A stretch of 49,646 bases of DNA from Bradyrhizobium valentinum (GCF_001440405.1 NZ_LLXX01000190.1:489-50134), one strand, 5' to 3'; counted from the first letter of the stretch, positions 16,502 through 25,687 are shown. Numbers and translations: made by a program. The notes: generated by a model from the sequence alone, not told the origin.

Positions 16502-18143
16502 AGACCCGCTCCTTGAAAGGCTCGACGCCCAGACGCTTCACCGTATCGACGAACAGTTCCTCGGGACGGTCGCGCAGCGCCAGATAGGCTTCGACAATGT
16601 CTTCGATCACGTCGGCAACTTCCGCATAGGGAACGGCCGGACCGATCAGCGCGCCCATCTGCGCGTTCTCGTCGGCACGGCCGCCGATCGTGATCTGATA
16701 GAATTCCTCGCCGTTCTTCTCGACGCCGAGAATACCGATATGGCCGACATGGTGATGCCCGCAGGCATTGATGCAGCCGGAGATGTTGATGTGCAGACGG
16801 CCGATCATTTCGGCGGTGTCGTGATTGGCGAAGCGCCGGGTCAATTCCTGCGCGATCGGAATCGAGCGCGCATTGGCCAGCGAGCAGTAATCCAGCCCCG
16901 GGCAGGCGATGATGTCGGTGACCAGATTGACATTCGGCGTGGCGAGCCCAATGCGGTCGAGCGCCTTCCACAACTGCGGCAAGTCGCGCTTGGCGACATG
17001 CGGCAGCGCCAGGTTCTGCTCATGGCCGACGCGGATTTCGCCGAACGAGTACCTGTCGGCGAGATCGGCGACCGCATCCATCTGGTCGGCGGTAGCGTCG
17101 CCGGGCGGACCGCCCACCGGCTTCAGCGACAGCGTCACGATCGAATAGCCCTGAACCTTGTGCGGAGCCACCGAGTTCTTGCGCCAGCGCTCGAACAGCG
17201 GATCATGCGCGGCCTGCTTAAGCTCGTCCGGCATGTGCGGCAGCTTTTCGTAAGGAGGATAGGAGAAGCGCGAGCGCACTTCCTCGATGACGGAATGATC
17301 GAGCGTCAGGGCGCCGTGGCCCATCTGCTTCCATTCCTCCTCGACTTCGCGGGCGAACTTCTCGATGCCGAGCTCATGGACCAGGATCTTGATGCGCGCC
17401 TTGTAGATGTTGTCGCGGCGGCCGTACTGGTTGTAGACGCGCAGGATCGCCTCGACATAGCTCAGGATATCGCGGCCGGCTACGTACGGCTTGATGGTCT
17501 TGGCGATGAACGGCGTGCGGCCCAAGCCGCCGCCGACCAGCACCTCAAAGCCGGTCTCGCCGTCTGCGTTCTTGTGCAGGCGCAGGCCGATGTCGTGGAC
17601 CTTGATCGCGGCGCGGTCATGCTCGGACGCGGTGATCGCGATCTTGAACTTGCGCGGCAGGAACGAGAATTCCGGATGCAGCGTGGTGTGCTGGCGCAGG
17701 ATTTCCGACCAGATGCGAGGATCCTCGACCTCGCCGGGCGCGACACCGGCCCACTGGTCCGAGGTGACGTTGCGCATGTTGTTGCCGGACGTCTGCATCG
17801 CGTGGATGCCGACCTCGGCGAGTTCGGCGAGCGCATCCGGCAATTCGGAGAGCTTGATCCAGTTGAACTGGATGTTCTGGCGCGTGGTGAAATGGCCGTA
17901 GCCGCGGTCGTAGCGCCGCGCCACATGGGCGAGCCGCCGCAACTGCTTCGACGACAGCGTGCCGTAGGGAATGGCGACGCGGAACATGTAGGCGTGCAGT
18001 TGCAGGTAGACGCCGTTCTGCAGCCGCAGCATCTTGAATTCGTCCTCGGTAAGCTCGCCGGAGAGGCGGCGCTTCACCTGATCGCGAAATTCAGACACGC
18101 GTTCGTTGATCAGCGTGCGATCGAGTTCGTCATATGCATACAT
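16488..18143 (-). CDS. cysI: Nitrite/sulfite reductase hemoprotein CysI
   Basis: A 551-residue siroheme/[4Fe-4S] reductase that takes sulfite to sulfide. Siroheme and cluster ligands are visible as CPGLDYCSLANARSIPI (C-x5-C) and NISGCINACGHHHVGHIGIL (C-x3-C). The N-terminal half has RHFTTRQNIQFNW-like text (YGHFTTRQNIQFNWIKL), typical of the ferredoxin/NADPH-type sulfite reductases. Genome context (cysH, cysG, cysDNC) argues for sulfite rather than nitrite. It lies 12 bases after the DUF2849 gene and overlaps the DUF934 gene by 14. Confidence 0.93.
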   Translation of the reverse strand: MYAYDELDRTLINERVSEFRDQVKRRLSGELTEDEFKMLRLQNGVYLQLHAYMFRVAIPYGTLSSKQLRRLAHVARRYDRGYGHFTTRQNIQFNWIKLSELPDALAELAEVGIHAMQTSGNNMRNVTSDQWAGVAPGEVEDPRIWSEILRQHTTLHPEFSFLPRKFKIAITASEHDRAAIKVHDIGLRLHKNADGETGFEVLVGGGLGRTPFIAKTIKPYVAGRDILSYVEAILRVYNQYGRRDNIYKARIKILVHELGIEKFAREVEEEWKQMGHGALTLDHSVIEEVRSRFSYPPYEKLPHMPDELKQAAHDPLFERWRKNSVAPHKVQGYSIVTLSLKPVGGPPGDATADQMDAVADLADRYSFGEIRVGHEQNLALPHVAKRDLPQLWKALDRIGLATPNVNLVTDIIACPGLDYCSLANARSIPIAQELTRRFANHDTAEMIGRLHINISGCINACGHHHVGHIGILGVEKNGEEFYQITIGGRADENAQMGALIGPAVPYAEVADVIEDIVEAYLALRDRPEELFVDTVKRLGVEPFKERVYATR

Positions 18144-18155
18144 GATGGATCAGCC

Positions 18156-18467
18156 TTAGGCCGGAAGCAGGTCGATGGTGAGGCCCTTCGAGCGAATGCG
18201 TTCGCGAAGGTTGCCGGGCTTGATCTCGCCGCCGTCCTTGAGCTCGACCGGCGCGATATAGGCGCCGACCGCGCCGACGTCGTCGGCATTGGCTTCCGCC
18301 AGCAGCGCCCGCGCCTCATCGGAGGTGCGGACGATCGCGGCGTCCGACAGGCTCGCCGACCAGCCTTGCTTGGCGGTGCGGTAGATCACGATGCCATCCG
18401 ACGTACGGTTGGCGGTAACCATCGACGGGCCCGTGATCTTGATTTTTTGTTGAAGCGGAGAGGTCAT
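18156..18467 (-). CDS. DUF2849 family protein
   Basis: A 103-residue protein of the DUF2849 family, which in alphaproteobacteria sits between cysG and cysI. The sequence has KITGPSMVTANRTSDGIVIY and DEARALLAEANADDVGAVGAY, family-like segments. No function is established, and position suggests a small accessory factor for sulfite reduction. The start overlaps the cysG stop by four bases (ATGA) and the end is 12 bases from cysI. Confidence 0.88.
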   Translation of the reverse strand: MTSPLQQKIKITGPSMVTANRTSDGIVIYRTAKQGWSASLSDAAIVRTSDEARALLAEANADDVGAVGAYIAPVELKDGGEIKPGNLRERIRSKGLTIDLLPA

Positions 18468-19900
18468 TCAGCAGCATCCAGCAGTTTGGAGATGACTTGG
18501 TTGAGGTTGGACTGGCGCCACGGCGCGGAATGCGCGACGACGTCGCCGATGACGAGGATGGCGGGACCGCCATCGATTTTCTCGACCAGCGCGGGAAGGT
18601 TTTCGAGCGTACCGACCACGGCCTGCGCGTCCGGCCGCGTCACCCGCGCAAACACACCGACGGGCGTTTGCGGCAACCGGCCAGCGGCCAGGAGCCCCGC
18701 GCGCACCGATGGCGCAGCCGTTATGCCCATATAGACCACGATGGTCATCTTCTTGTCGGTCAGCACCGACCAGTCGACGGTTTCAGCGTCCTTTGCCTTG
18801 TGCGCGGTCAAGAAGGTGATGCGCAGCGCCTCGTGACGGTAGGTCAGCGGCGCCTCGAATTGCGCGGCGGCGCCGAGCCCTGCGGTAATGCCGGGCACCA
18901 CCGAATAGGCGACGCCGGCCGCGCGCAGCACTTCGATCTCCTCGCCGCCGCGGCCAAAGATGAAGGGATCGCCGCCCTTCAGCCGCACCACGCGCTGTCC
19001 TGCCTTGGCGGCCTCGATCAGCAACTTGTTGATTGCATCCTGCCCGATACCGGGCTTGCCGACGCGGCGGCCGACCGGAATGCGTGAAGCGTCGCGGCGC
19101 ACACGATCGAGAACTTCCGGCGAGACCAGTTCGTCGTAGAAGACGACGTCGGCATCCTGCAGCGCGCGCAGCGCCTTGATGGTGAGCAGATCCGGGTCGC
19201 CCGGCCCGGCGCCGACCAGCGTCACCCTGCCCTCGGCCTTGCCGTCCTTGCCCGCGCCGGCGAAGGCGGAAGGATCGGCGATTTCGTTCAGCGCTTTTTC
19301 AGCCTCGTGCTTGCGACCGGCGAGAACCAGCGCGCCGATCGGGCCGTCGATCACGCGCTCCCAGAAACGGCGGCGCAACGAGAATTCGGGAATGCGCGCA
19401 TGCATCGATTTACGAAAGCCGCCGATAAAGGCGGCGAGATCGCCGATGCGCGCCGGCAGCACCGCTTCGATGCGCTCGCGTACGCGGCGCGCGACCACCG
19501 GCGACGCGCCGCCGGTGCCGACGGCAACGACGACGTCGCCGCGATCGACGATCGCGGGAAAGATGAAAGTGGAATGCGCGAGGTCGTCCATCACATTGAC
19601 GGGCAGGCCGACCGCTTTCGCGCGCGCCGACATCGCAACCCCGAGGTCGCCGGCGCCGGCGCAGAGCACCGCGATAACGCCCGAGAGATCGGCCGTGAGC
19701 GGATCGCCGGTTGCGCGTTCGATCCTGGCGGCAGCAGCCGCATCGAGCCCCGAAACGTCATGACTGCCATCGGTCGCAAACCAGCGAATGTTGGCCCCGG
19801 CCGATGCCAAGAGGCGCAGCTTCGCGCGCACGAGATCACCGGCTCCGACGAGCAGCACCACGCCGCTTTGCAGATCGAGAAACACGGGCAGGAATCGCAT
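18464..19900 (-). CDS. cysG: Siroheme synthase CysG (methyltransferase/dehydrogenase/ferrochelatase)
   Basis: Starting from the ATG at 19900 (MRFLPVFLDLQSGVVLLVGA) this gives 478 residues. The N-terminal third is the precorrin-2 dehydrogenase/ferrochelatase (GTGGASPVVARRVRERIE). The C-terminal part from about residue 215 is uroporphyrinogen-III C-methyltransferase: VGAGPGDPDLLTIKALRALQ, RLKGGDPFIFGRGGEE and PGITAG-type text. It makes the siroheme that CysI needs, which explains its place at the head of this operon. Upstream in-frame codons to 20005 run into the promoter region and are rejected. It is divergent from cysD. Confidence 0.93.
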   Translation of the reverse strand: MRFLPVFLDLQSGVVLLVGAGDLVRAKLRLLASAGANIRWFATDGSHDVSGLDAAAAARIERATGDPLTADLSGVIAVLCAGAGDLGVAMSARAKAVGLPVNVMDDLAHSTFIFPAIVDRGDVVVAVGTGGASPVVARRVRERIEAVLPARIGDLAAFIGGFRKSMHARIPEFSLRRRFWERVIDGPIGALVLAGRKHEAEKALNEIADPSAFAGAGKDGKAEGRVTLVGAGPGDPDLLTIKALRALQDADVVFYDELVSPEVLDRVRRDASRIPVGRRVGKPGIGQDAINKLLIEAAKAGQRVVRLKGGDPFIFGRGGEEIEVLRAAGVAYSVVPGITAGLGAAAQFEAPLTYRHEALRITFLTAHKAKDAETVDWSVLTDKKMTIVVYMGITAAPSVRAGLLAAGRLPQTPVGVFARVTRPDAQAVVGTLENLPALVEKIDGGPAILVIGDVVAHSAPWRQSNLNQVISKLLDAAE

Positions 19901-20042
19901 GCGAAACTCGCTTCCCCCACTTCGGGGTTGACTGGAATTATTTTCTATATATGTCTCATTCAGCGGTCGCAAAGAGAAAATTATTTCTTCTCGTTTGCAC
20001 CGCAACTATAGAATTTTCGCCCCCCAAGGCCAAGGCCCAGAG
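19901..20042. promoter_or_regulatory. Divergent control region between cysG and cysD
   Basis: A 142-base AT-rich gap in a GC-rich window that must hold promoters for both arms of the sulfur cluster. Seen directly: an AATTATTTTCT element (19937-19947) and a related AATTATTTCTTCT (19979-19991), about 42 bases apart. A possible -10, TATAGA, lies at 20007-20012 for cysD. The paired AT-rich half-sites fit a LysR-type regulator such as CysB, but no regulator gene is in the window. Confidence 0.5.
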
Positions 20043-20948
20043 ATGCATCTTCTCAACCCCGACTCCGCCAAAGACCGGTTGCGTGGCGCCGACCTCAAAA
20101 ACGGCTCCGCCGTCCCACAAATTTTTGCCGGCGGACGGCTGCCGCCACCCTCGATGGATCATCTCGACGAGCTCGAGGCGCAGAGCATCTACATTCTGCG
20201 CGAGGCGTTCGCACGGTTGAAAAAACTCGCGCTGCTGTGGTCGCTGGGCAAGGATTCCAACGTGATGATCTGGCTGGCACGCAAGGCCTTCTTCGGCCGT
20301 GTGCCGTTTCCGGCATTGCATGTCGATACCGGCAAGAAGTTTCCGGAGATGTACGCGTTCCGCGATCGCTTCGGCAAAGAGTGGGATCTCGATCTCAAGA
20401 TTGAGCCCTGCCCGCCGATCGACGCGGTTGATCCGACCTTGCCGCCGGCCGCGCGCTCTGCCGCCCGCAAGACCGAGGGACTGAAGTGGGCGCTGACCAA
20501 ATATGGCTTTGACGGATTGATCGCCGGCATCCGCCGCGATGAAGAGGCGACGCGCGCCAAGGAGCGGGTGTTCTCGCCGCGCGGCCTCGAGGGCGGCTGG
20601 GACGTGCGCGATCAGCCCCCGGAGTTCTGGGACCAGTTCAATGCTTCGCCGCCTCCCGGTGCGCATCTGCGCATCCATCCGATCCTGCATTGGACCGAGG
20701 CCGACATCTGGGCCTACACCAAGCGCGAAAACATTCCGATCATCCCGCTTTATCTCTCGAAGGACGGCAAGCGCTATCGCTCGCTGGGCGACCAGGACAT
20801 CACCAATCCGGTGGCTTCGACCGCCTCGAGCATCGATGAGATCCTGACCGAACTCGACGGCACCAAGGTGCCGGAGCGCGCCGGCCGCGCGCTGGATCAC
20901 GAGACCGAAGACGCTTTCGAGCGGCTGCGTGTCGCCGGCTATCTCTGA
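20043..20948 (+). CDS. cysD: Sulfate adenylyltransferase small subunit CysD
   Basis: About 301 residues from the ATG at 20043 (a later ATG at 20154 is also possible). With CysN it makes adenylyl sulfate from sulfate and ATP. The PP-loop ATP motif is SLGKDSNVM, a variant of the usual S-x-GKDS. HVDTGKKFPEMYAFRD, AGIRRDEEATRAKERVFSPR and HPILHWTEADIWAY are standard CysD blocks, and the C-terminal RYRSLGDQDITNPV also fits. It is followed by cysNC after 12 bases. Confidence 0.93.
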   Translation: MHLLNPDSAKDRLRGADLKNGSAVPQIFAGGRLPPPSMDHLDELEAQSIYILREAFARLKKLALLWSLGKDSNVMIWLARKAFFGRVPFPALHVDTGKKFPEMYAFRDRFGKEWDLDLKIEPCPPIDAVDPTLPPAARSAARKTEGLKWALTKYGFDGLIAGIRRDEEATRAKERVFSPRGLEGGWDVRDQPPEFWDQFNASPPPGAHLRIHPILHWTEADIWAYTKRENIPIIPLYLSKDGKRYRSLGDQDITNPVASTASSIDEILTELDGTKVPERAGRALDHETEDAFERLRVAGYL

Positions 20949-20960
20949 CGGACATTTGGT

Positions 20961-22889
20961 GTGAGCGCTCTGATGAACATGATCCTCCCCACGGCCGTCT
21001 CGGCCACGCCCAACGGCACCACGCGCCCGCAGGTCCGCATCGTTATCGTCGGCCATGTCGATCACGGCAAATCCACTTTGGTCGGCCGCCTGCTGCACGA
21101 GACCGGCAGCCTGCCCGAAGGCAAGCTGGAGATGCTGAAAGCGGTCAGCGCGCGGCGCGGCATGCCGTTCGAATGGTCGTTCCTGCTCGATGCGCTGCAG
21201 ACCGAGCGCGACCAGGGCATCACCATCGACACCACGCAAATCCGCTTTCGCACGCGCTCGCGCGACGTCGTGCTGATCGACGCGCCCGGCCATGCCGAAT
21301 TCCTGCGCAACATGATCACCGGCGCCTCGCAGGCCGATGGTGCGGTGCTGATCATCGACGCGCTGGAAGGTGTGCGCGACCAGACCCGGCGCCACGGCTA
21401 TCTGCTGCATCTGCTCGGCATCAAGCAGGTCGCCATCGTCGTCAACAAGATGGACCGCGTTGATTTCAGCGCCGATCGCTTCAAGGAGATCAGCGACGAG
21501 ATTTCAGCGCATCTGACCGGCCTCGGCGTGACACCGTCGGCCGTGATTCCGATTTCGGCGCGCGACGGCGACGGCGTTGCCGAACACACGGCGCGCATCC
21601 GCTGGTACCGGGGACCGACTGTGGTCGAGGCGCTCGATGCGCTCGAACCGGCCCGGCCGCTGGAGCAGCTCGCGCTGCGGCTGCCGGTGCAGGCGATCTA
21701 CAAGTTCGATGACCGCCGCATCGTTGCGGGCCGCATCGAGTCCGGACATTTGAGCGCGGGCGACGAAATCGTCATCATGCCCGCCGGCAAGATCGCGAAG
21801 ATCAAGACCGTCGAGAGTTGGCCGGTGACGCCGCTCAAGGGCAGCCATGGCGCCGGCCGCTCGGTCGGCATCACGCTCGATCGTGAACTGTTCATCGAAC
21901 GCGGCGATATCATCGCGCATGCCGGCGCGACCCCGCGCGACACGCGGCGGATTCGCGCGCGGATCTTCTGGCTGCACGACAAGCCGCTGTCGAAAGGCGA
22001 CCAGATCCTGATCCGCCTCGGCACGCGCGAAAGCCGCGCCAGCGTGGTCGCGATCGAAAAGGCGGTCGATCCCGGCGAGCTCTCCAACGAGGAGACCAAG
22101 GCGATCGCGCGCAATCATGTCGGCGAAATCGACATCTCGCTGGCGCAGCCGATCGCGGCCGACCCCTATCAGGACAATCCGCGCACTGGACGGCTGGTGA
22201 TCGAGGTCAACGGCCGCATCGCCGGCGGCGGCCTCGTGCTGTCGGTCGATGCCGGGCAGCGCGCCGTTCCGATCGACATCGTGCCGGTCGAATCCGCATT
22301 GCGTCCCGAAGAACGCTCGGCGCGCTATCGCCACAACGGCGCGGTGGTCTGGCTGACCGGCCTTCCGGGCTCCGGAAAATCCACGCTCGCGCGCGCACTG
22401 GAGCGCCGGCTGTTTTCGCGCGGCGGCTCGCCGATCCTGCTCGACGGCGACACCTTGCGCGCGGGCCTCAACGGCGATCTCGGCTTCTCGGCGCAGGACC
22501 GCACTGAAAATATCCGCAGGCTGGCGGAAGTCGCGACCCATCTGGCGCGCAACGGGCACATCGCCGTCGTCGCCGCGGTCTCGCCGTCGGCGGATGATCG
22601 TGCCGCGGCACGCCGCATCGCCGACAATTCGTTCCGCGAGATCTATGTCGCGACGCCGGCCGAAGTCTGTGAGAGCCGCGACCCCAAGGGTCACTACGCC
22701 AAGGCGCGCGCCGGCACGCTGCAGGCGTTCACCGGTATCGGCAATGACTATCAGCCGCCGGCTCGGGCTGAGCTGAGCATCGACACCTCGGCCAGGACGG
22801 TTTCGGATGCGACCGACGAGATCGAGCGGATGCTGGCCGAAACCGGCATCCTGTTCGACGAACTGGTGGACCTCGCGGCTAACATCTAG
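20961..22889 (+). CDS. cysNC: Fused CysN GTPase and CysC APS kinase (CysNC/NodQ type)
   Basis: A 642-residue bifunctional enzyme from the GTG at 20961. Residues ~25-450 are the CysN GTPase of ATP sulfurylase: GHVDHGKSTLVGRLL (G1), DAPGHAEF (G3), NKMDRVDF (G4). Residues ~455-642 are APS kinase: WLTGLPGSGKSTLARALE (P-loop) and DGDTLRAGLNGDLGFSAQDR. The fusion form is common in rhizobia, where it is also called NodQ when plasmid-borne; here it sits with chromosomal cys genes. A hairpin at about 22928-22965 follows. Confidence 0.93.
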   Translation: MSALMNMILPTAVSATPNGTTRPQVRIVIVGHVDHGKSTLVGRLLHETGSLPEGKLEMLKAVSARRGMPFEWSFLLDALQTERDQGITIDTTQIRFRTRSRDVVLIDAPGHAEFLRNMITGASQADGAVLIIDALEGVRDQTRRHGYLLHLLGIKQVAIVVNKMDRVDFSADRFKEISDEISAHLTGLGVTPSAVIPISARDGDGVAEHTARIRWYRGPTVVEALDALEPARPLEQLALRLPVQAIYKFDDRRIVAGRIESGHLSAGDEIVIMPAGKIAKIKTVESWPVTPLKGSHGAGRSVGITLDRELFIERGDIIAHAGATPRDTRRIRARIFWLHDKPLSKGDQILIRLGTRESRASVVAIEKAVDPGELSNEETKAIARNHVGEIDISLAQPIAADPYQDNPRTGRLVIEVNGRIAGGGLVLSVDAGQRAVPIDIVPVESALRPEERSARYRHNGAVVWLTGLPGSGKSTLARALERRLFSRGGSPILLDGDTLRAGLNGDLGFSAQDRTENIRRLAEVATHLARNGHIAVVAAVSPSADDRAAARRIADNSFREIYVATPAEVCESRDPKGHYAKARAGTLQAFTGIGNDYQPPARAELSIDTSARTVSDATDEIERMLAETGILFDELVDLAANI

Positions 22890-22927
22890 GCCTTTTGGGG
22901 CCTTCTCATCGACCCGGCTTTAGGGCT

Positions 22928-22965
22928 AAAAGGGCGGCCAATGCCGCCCCTTTGGCGCGTTTTTT
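22928..22965 (+). terminator. Rho-independent terminator after cysNC
   Basis: GGGCGGC (22932-22938) pairs with GCCGCCC (22943-22949), extended by AAA/TTT around one bulge. A run of six T begins at 22960. It separates cysNC from the malate synthase gene. Confidence 0.65.
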
Positions 22966-23021
22966 GCTGCTTTTCGCCTGAAAACAGCGTGTAAACGCCA
23001 TTTCTTTTGAGAAAGCCCATC

Positions 23022-25184
23022 ATGAATCGTGTCGATGCCCACGGATTGAAGATCGCCCCTGTCCTGTTCGATTTCATCGCCAAGGAGGCGACCCCCAAGA
23101 CCGGGATTTCCCCCGACGCGTTCTGGGCCGGTGTCGCTGCCATCATCAAAAAGCTGGGACCGAAAAACCGCGAGCTGCTCGCCTTTCGCGACGCGCTGCA
23201 GGCCAAGATCGACGGCTGGCATCGCGCCAACAAGGGCAAGCCGTTCGACATGAACGCCTATACTGCCTTCCTCAAGGAGATCGGCTATCTCCTGCCCGAG
23301 CCGGCGACGCAGACGGTCGAGACATCAAATGTCGACGAGGAAATCGGCAAGATCTGCGGACCACAGCTCGTCGTTCCCCTCACCAATGCGCGCTACGCGC
23401 TGAACGCGGCGAATGCGCGCTGGGGCAGCCTGTACGACGCCTTCTACGGCACCGACGCGATCCCGCATGATCCCAGCGAGAGCGGCAAGGGTTACAACAA
23501 GGCGCGCGGCGACAAGGTGATCGCGAAGGCAAAAGCCTTCCTCGATGCTGCCGTGCCGCTGGCGACCGGCAGCCACACCGACGTGACGTCCTATAGCATC
23601 ATCGCCGGCCAGCTCGCGGTGAAGCTCAAGAGCGGCAACGCCACCGCGCTGAAGACAGCTTCGCAGTTCGCAGGCTTCCAGGGCGACGCCGCCCAGCCTT
23701 CCGCGATCCTGCTCGTCAACAACGGCATGCATATCGAGGTCAAGATCGACCGCAACCATGCGATCGGCAAGGACGATCCGGCAGGCGTCGCCGACATGAT
23801 CCTGGAATCGGCTGTCTCGACCATTCTCGACATGGAAGACTCGGTCGCCGCCGTCGACGCCGAAGACAAGGTGCTGGTCTATCGCAACACGCTCGGCCTG
23901 ATGAACGGGACGCTCTCGGCCGATTTCGAGAAGGGCGGCAAGACGCTCAAGCGCGCGCTCAACCCCGACCGCGTCTACAAGACGCCCGACGGCAAGGATA
24001 TCACGCTGCATGGCCGCAGCCTGCTTCTGATGCGCAATGTCGGTCATCACATGTTCACCGATGCCGTGCTCGACGAGAAGGGCGAGGAGATTCCGGAAGG
24101 CCTGCTCGACGCGGCCGTCGCCGGCCTGCTCGCAATCCACGACCTCAAGGGCAATTCCAAAACGAAGAACAGTCGCACCGGCTCGGTCTACATCGTCAAG
24201 CCGAAGATGCACGGCCCCGACGAAGTCGCGCTGACCTGCGAACTGTTCGGCGAAGTCGAGAAGCTGCTGTCGCTGCCCGAGAACACCATGAAGGTCGGCA
24301 TCATGGACGAGGAGCGCCGCACCACGGTCAACCTCAAGGCCTGCATCCAGAACGCCTCGAAGCGCATCTGCTTCATCAATACCGGCTTCCTCGACCGCAC
24401 CGGCGACGAGATCCATACGTCGATGGAAGCGGGTCCGATGATCCGCAAGAACGACATGAAGGCGCAGCCCTGGATCAAGGCCTACGAAGACTGGAATGTT
24501 GACATGGGCCTGATCGACGGCCTGCCCGGCCATGCCCAGATCGGCAAGGGCATGTGGGCAGCGCCCGACAAGATGGCCGACATGCTGACCCAGAAGCTCG
24601 GCCATCCGCAGGCCGGCGCGACCACGGCATGGGTGCCCTCGCCGACCGCGGCCACGCTGCACGCGCTGCATTATCACCAGGTCAACGTGATCGCTCGCCA
24701 GCAGGAACTCGCCAAGGGCGGACAGCGCGCCAAGCTTTCCGACATCCTCACCATCCCGGTGTCGCAGTCGAACTGGGCGCCCGACGACGTCAAGCAGGAG
24801 ATCGACAACAACTGCCAGGGCATCCTCGGCTATGTCGTGCGCTGGATCGACCAGGGCGTCGGCTGCTCCAAGGTGCCCGACATCCATGACGTCGGCCTGA
24901 TGGAAGATCGCGCCACCTTGCGCATCTCCAGCCAGCATCTGGCGAACTGGCTCGCGCATGGCGTCGTCACCAAGGATCAGGTGATGGAATCGCTGAAGCG
25001 CATGGCGGTCGTGGTCGACAAGCAGAACGCCAGCGATCCGCTCTACAAGCCGATGGCGCCCGCTTTCGACGGCGTCGCCTTCGAGGCCGCGTGCGACCTC
25101 ATCTTCAAGGGCCGCGAGCAGCCGAACGGCTACACCGAATACATTCTCACCGCGCGCCGCCGCGAGGCGAAGGCGGCAGGCTGA
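23022..25184 (+). CDS. glcB: Malate synthase G
   Basis: A 720-residue enzyme from the ATG at 23022, the usual length for the G form (about 720). It condenses glyoxylate with acetyl-CoA to malate. Motifs: ILDMEDSVAAVDAEDKV, GRSLLLMRNVGHHMF, SVYIVKPKMHGPDEVALTC and VGIMDEERRTTVNLKAC, which includes the catalytic Asp/Glu region. NTGFLDRTGDEIHTSMEAG is also characteristic. No isocitrate lyase or glycolate oxidase gene adjoins, so the glyoxylate source is not shown here. An in-frame ATG at 23007 is less likely. Confidence 0.95.
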   Translation: MNRVDAHGLKIAPVLFDFIAKEATPKTGISPDAFWAGVAAIIKKLGPKNRELLAFRDALQAKIDGWHRANKGKPFDMNAYTAFLKEIGYLLPEPATQTVETSNVDEEIGKICGPQLVVPLTNARYALNAANARWGSLYDAFYGTDAIPHDPSESGKGYNKARGDKVIAKAKAFLDAAVPLATGSHTDVTSYSIIAGQLAVKLKSGNATALKTASQFAGFQGDAAQPSAILLVNNGMHIEVKIDRNHAIGKDDPAGVADMILESAVSTILDMEDSVAAVDAEDKVLVYRNTLGLMNGTLSADFEKGGKTLKRALNPDRVYKTPDGKDITLHGRSLLLMRNVGHHMFTDAVLDEKGEEIPEGLLDAAVAGLLAIHDLKGNSKTKNSRTGSVYIVKPKMHGPDEVALTCELFGEVEKLLSLPENTMKVGIMDEERRTTVNLKACIQNASKRICFINTGFLDRTGDEIHTSMEAGPMIRKNDMKAQPWIKAYEDWNVDMGLIDGLPGHAQIGKGMWAAPDKMADMLTQKLGHPQAGATTAWVPSPTAATLHALHYHQVNVIARQQELAKGGQRAKLSDILTIPVSQSNWAPDDVKQEIDNNCQGILGYVVRWIDQGVGCSKVPDIHDVGLMEDRATLRISSQHLANWLAHGVVTKDQVMESLKRMAVVVDKQNASDPLYKPMAPAFDGVAFEAACDLIFKGREQPNGYTEYILTARRREAKAAG

Positions 25185-25212
25185 ATCATGGCATGATGCC
25201 GCGGTTCCGATA

Positions 25213-25237
25213 GGAACGTCCGGCGCGGATTGCCGTT
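25213..25237 (+). promoter_or_regulatory. Exact EcfG-type promoter of csbD
   Basis: GGAAC at 25213-25217, 16 bases, CGTT at 25234-25237: an exact match to the alphaproteobacterial general stress consensus. Transcription would start near 25244, about 27 bases before the chosen csbD start. Confidence 0.8.
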
Positions 25238-25270
25238 GATCGTCATCTCAGTTTCGAGGAGGAGATGATG

Positions 25271-25471
25271 ATGGATTGGAACAGGGTCGAAGGAAACTGG
25301 AAGCAGTTCAAGGGTTCCGCCAAGGAGAAGTGGGGCAAGCTCACCGATGACGATCTCAACGTGATCGAGGGCCGCCGCGAGCAACTCGAAGGCAAGCTGC
25401 AGCAGCGCTACGGCTTTGCCAAGGACCAGATCCACAAGGACGTGGACGACTGGTTCAAGAGCTTGAAGTAA
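25271..25471 (+). CDS. CsbD family stress protein
   Basis: About 66 residues from the third of three consecutive ATG codons (25265, 25268, 25271). The last has GAGGAGGAG at a normal distance. The sequence MDWNRVEGNWKQFKGSAKEK and WGKLTDDDLNVIEGRREQLE is the full CsbD domain, ending in DVDDWFKSLK. These are small hydrophilic proteins induced by stress; the mechanism is unknown. It has an exact EcfG promoter and its own strong terminator, so it is a single-gene unit under the general stress sigma factor. Confidence 0.92.
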   Translation: MDWNRVEGNWKQFKGSAKEKWGKLTDDDLNVIEGRREQLEGKLQQRYGFAKDQIHKDVDDWFKSLK

Positions 25472-25492
25472 GGTGGCGCTTCCCGAACATCA

Positions 25493-25518
25493 AAAGCCCC
25501 GGCATCGGCCGGGGCTTT
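25493..25518. terminator. Strong hairpin terminator between csbD and a convergent small gene
   Basis: AAAGCCCCGGC (25493-25503) and GCCGGGGCTTT (25508-25518) form a perfect 11-bp stem with a four-base loop. T-rich sequence flanks both sides, so it can end transcripts from csbD (+) and from the convergent 50-residue membrane protein gene (-). Confidence 0.85.
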
Positions 25519-25534
25519 CGTTTGGGTCGCCGCC

Positions 25535-25687
25535 CTAGACCGTGATGTATCTCAACAGCGAGATCACGCCCAGAATGATCACGACGACACGGGCGATCTG
25601 CTTGGCGCGGCCGTCGAGCGGCAGGAGATTGATGAGATAGAGAACGAGGATAACGACCAGGAACGTGATGAGAATACTGACAAGCAT
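25535..25687 (-). CDS. Two-helix membrane protein of 50 residues (Thivi_2564-like)
   Basis: A short gene reading MLVSILITFLVVILVLYLIN and then LLPLDGRAKQIARVVVIILG, ending VISLLRYITV. Two hydrophobic helices are joined by a short charged turn (PLDGRAKQ). GGAGGGGG lies six bases before the ATG, and an exact EcfG-type promoter lies at 25737-25761. The layout resembles the Thivi_2564 family of small membrane proteins, recalled from memory and not searched. Function unknown; promoter type implies a stress role at the inner membrane. Confidence 0.8.
   Translation of the reverse strand: MLVSILITFLVVILVLYLINLLPLDGRAKQIARVVVIILGVISLLRYITV

Noticed and set aside
16332..18734. 800-residue plus-strand frame across the cysI region
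   Set aside because: It lies opposite cysI, DUF934 and DUF2849 genes with clear family motifs. Long antisense frames are expected at this GC content, and its translation has no domain.
23325..24959. 544-residue minus-strand frame opposite malate synthase
   Set aside because: It mirrors the codon pattern of glcB and has no motif or ribosome site.
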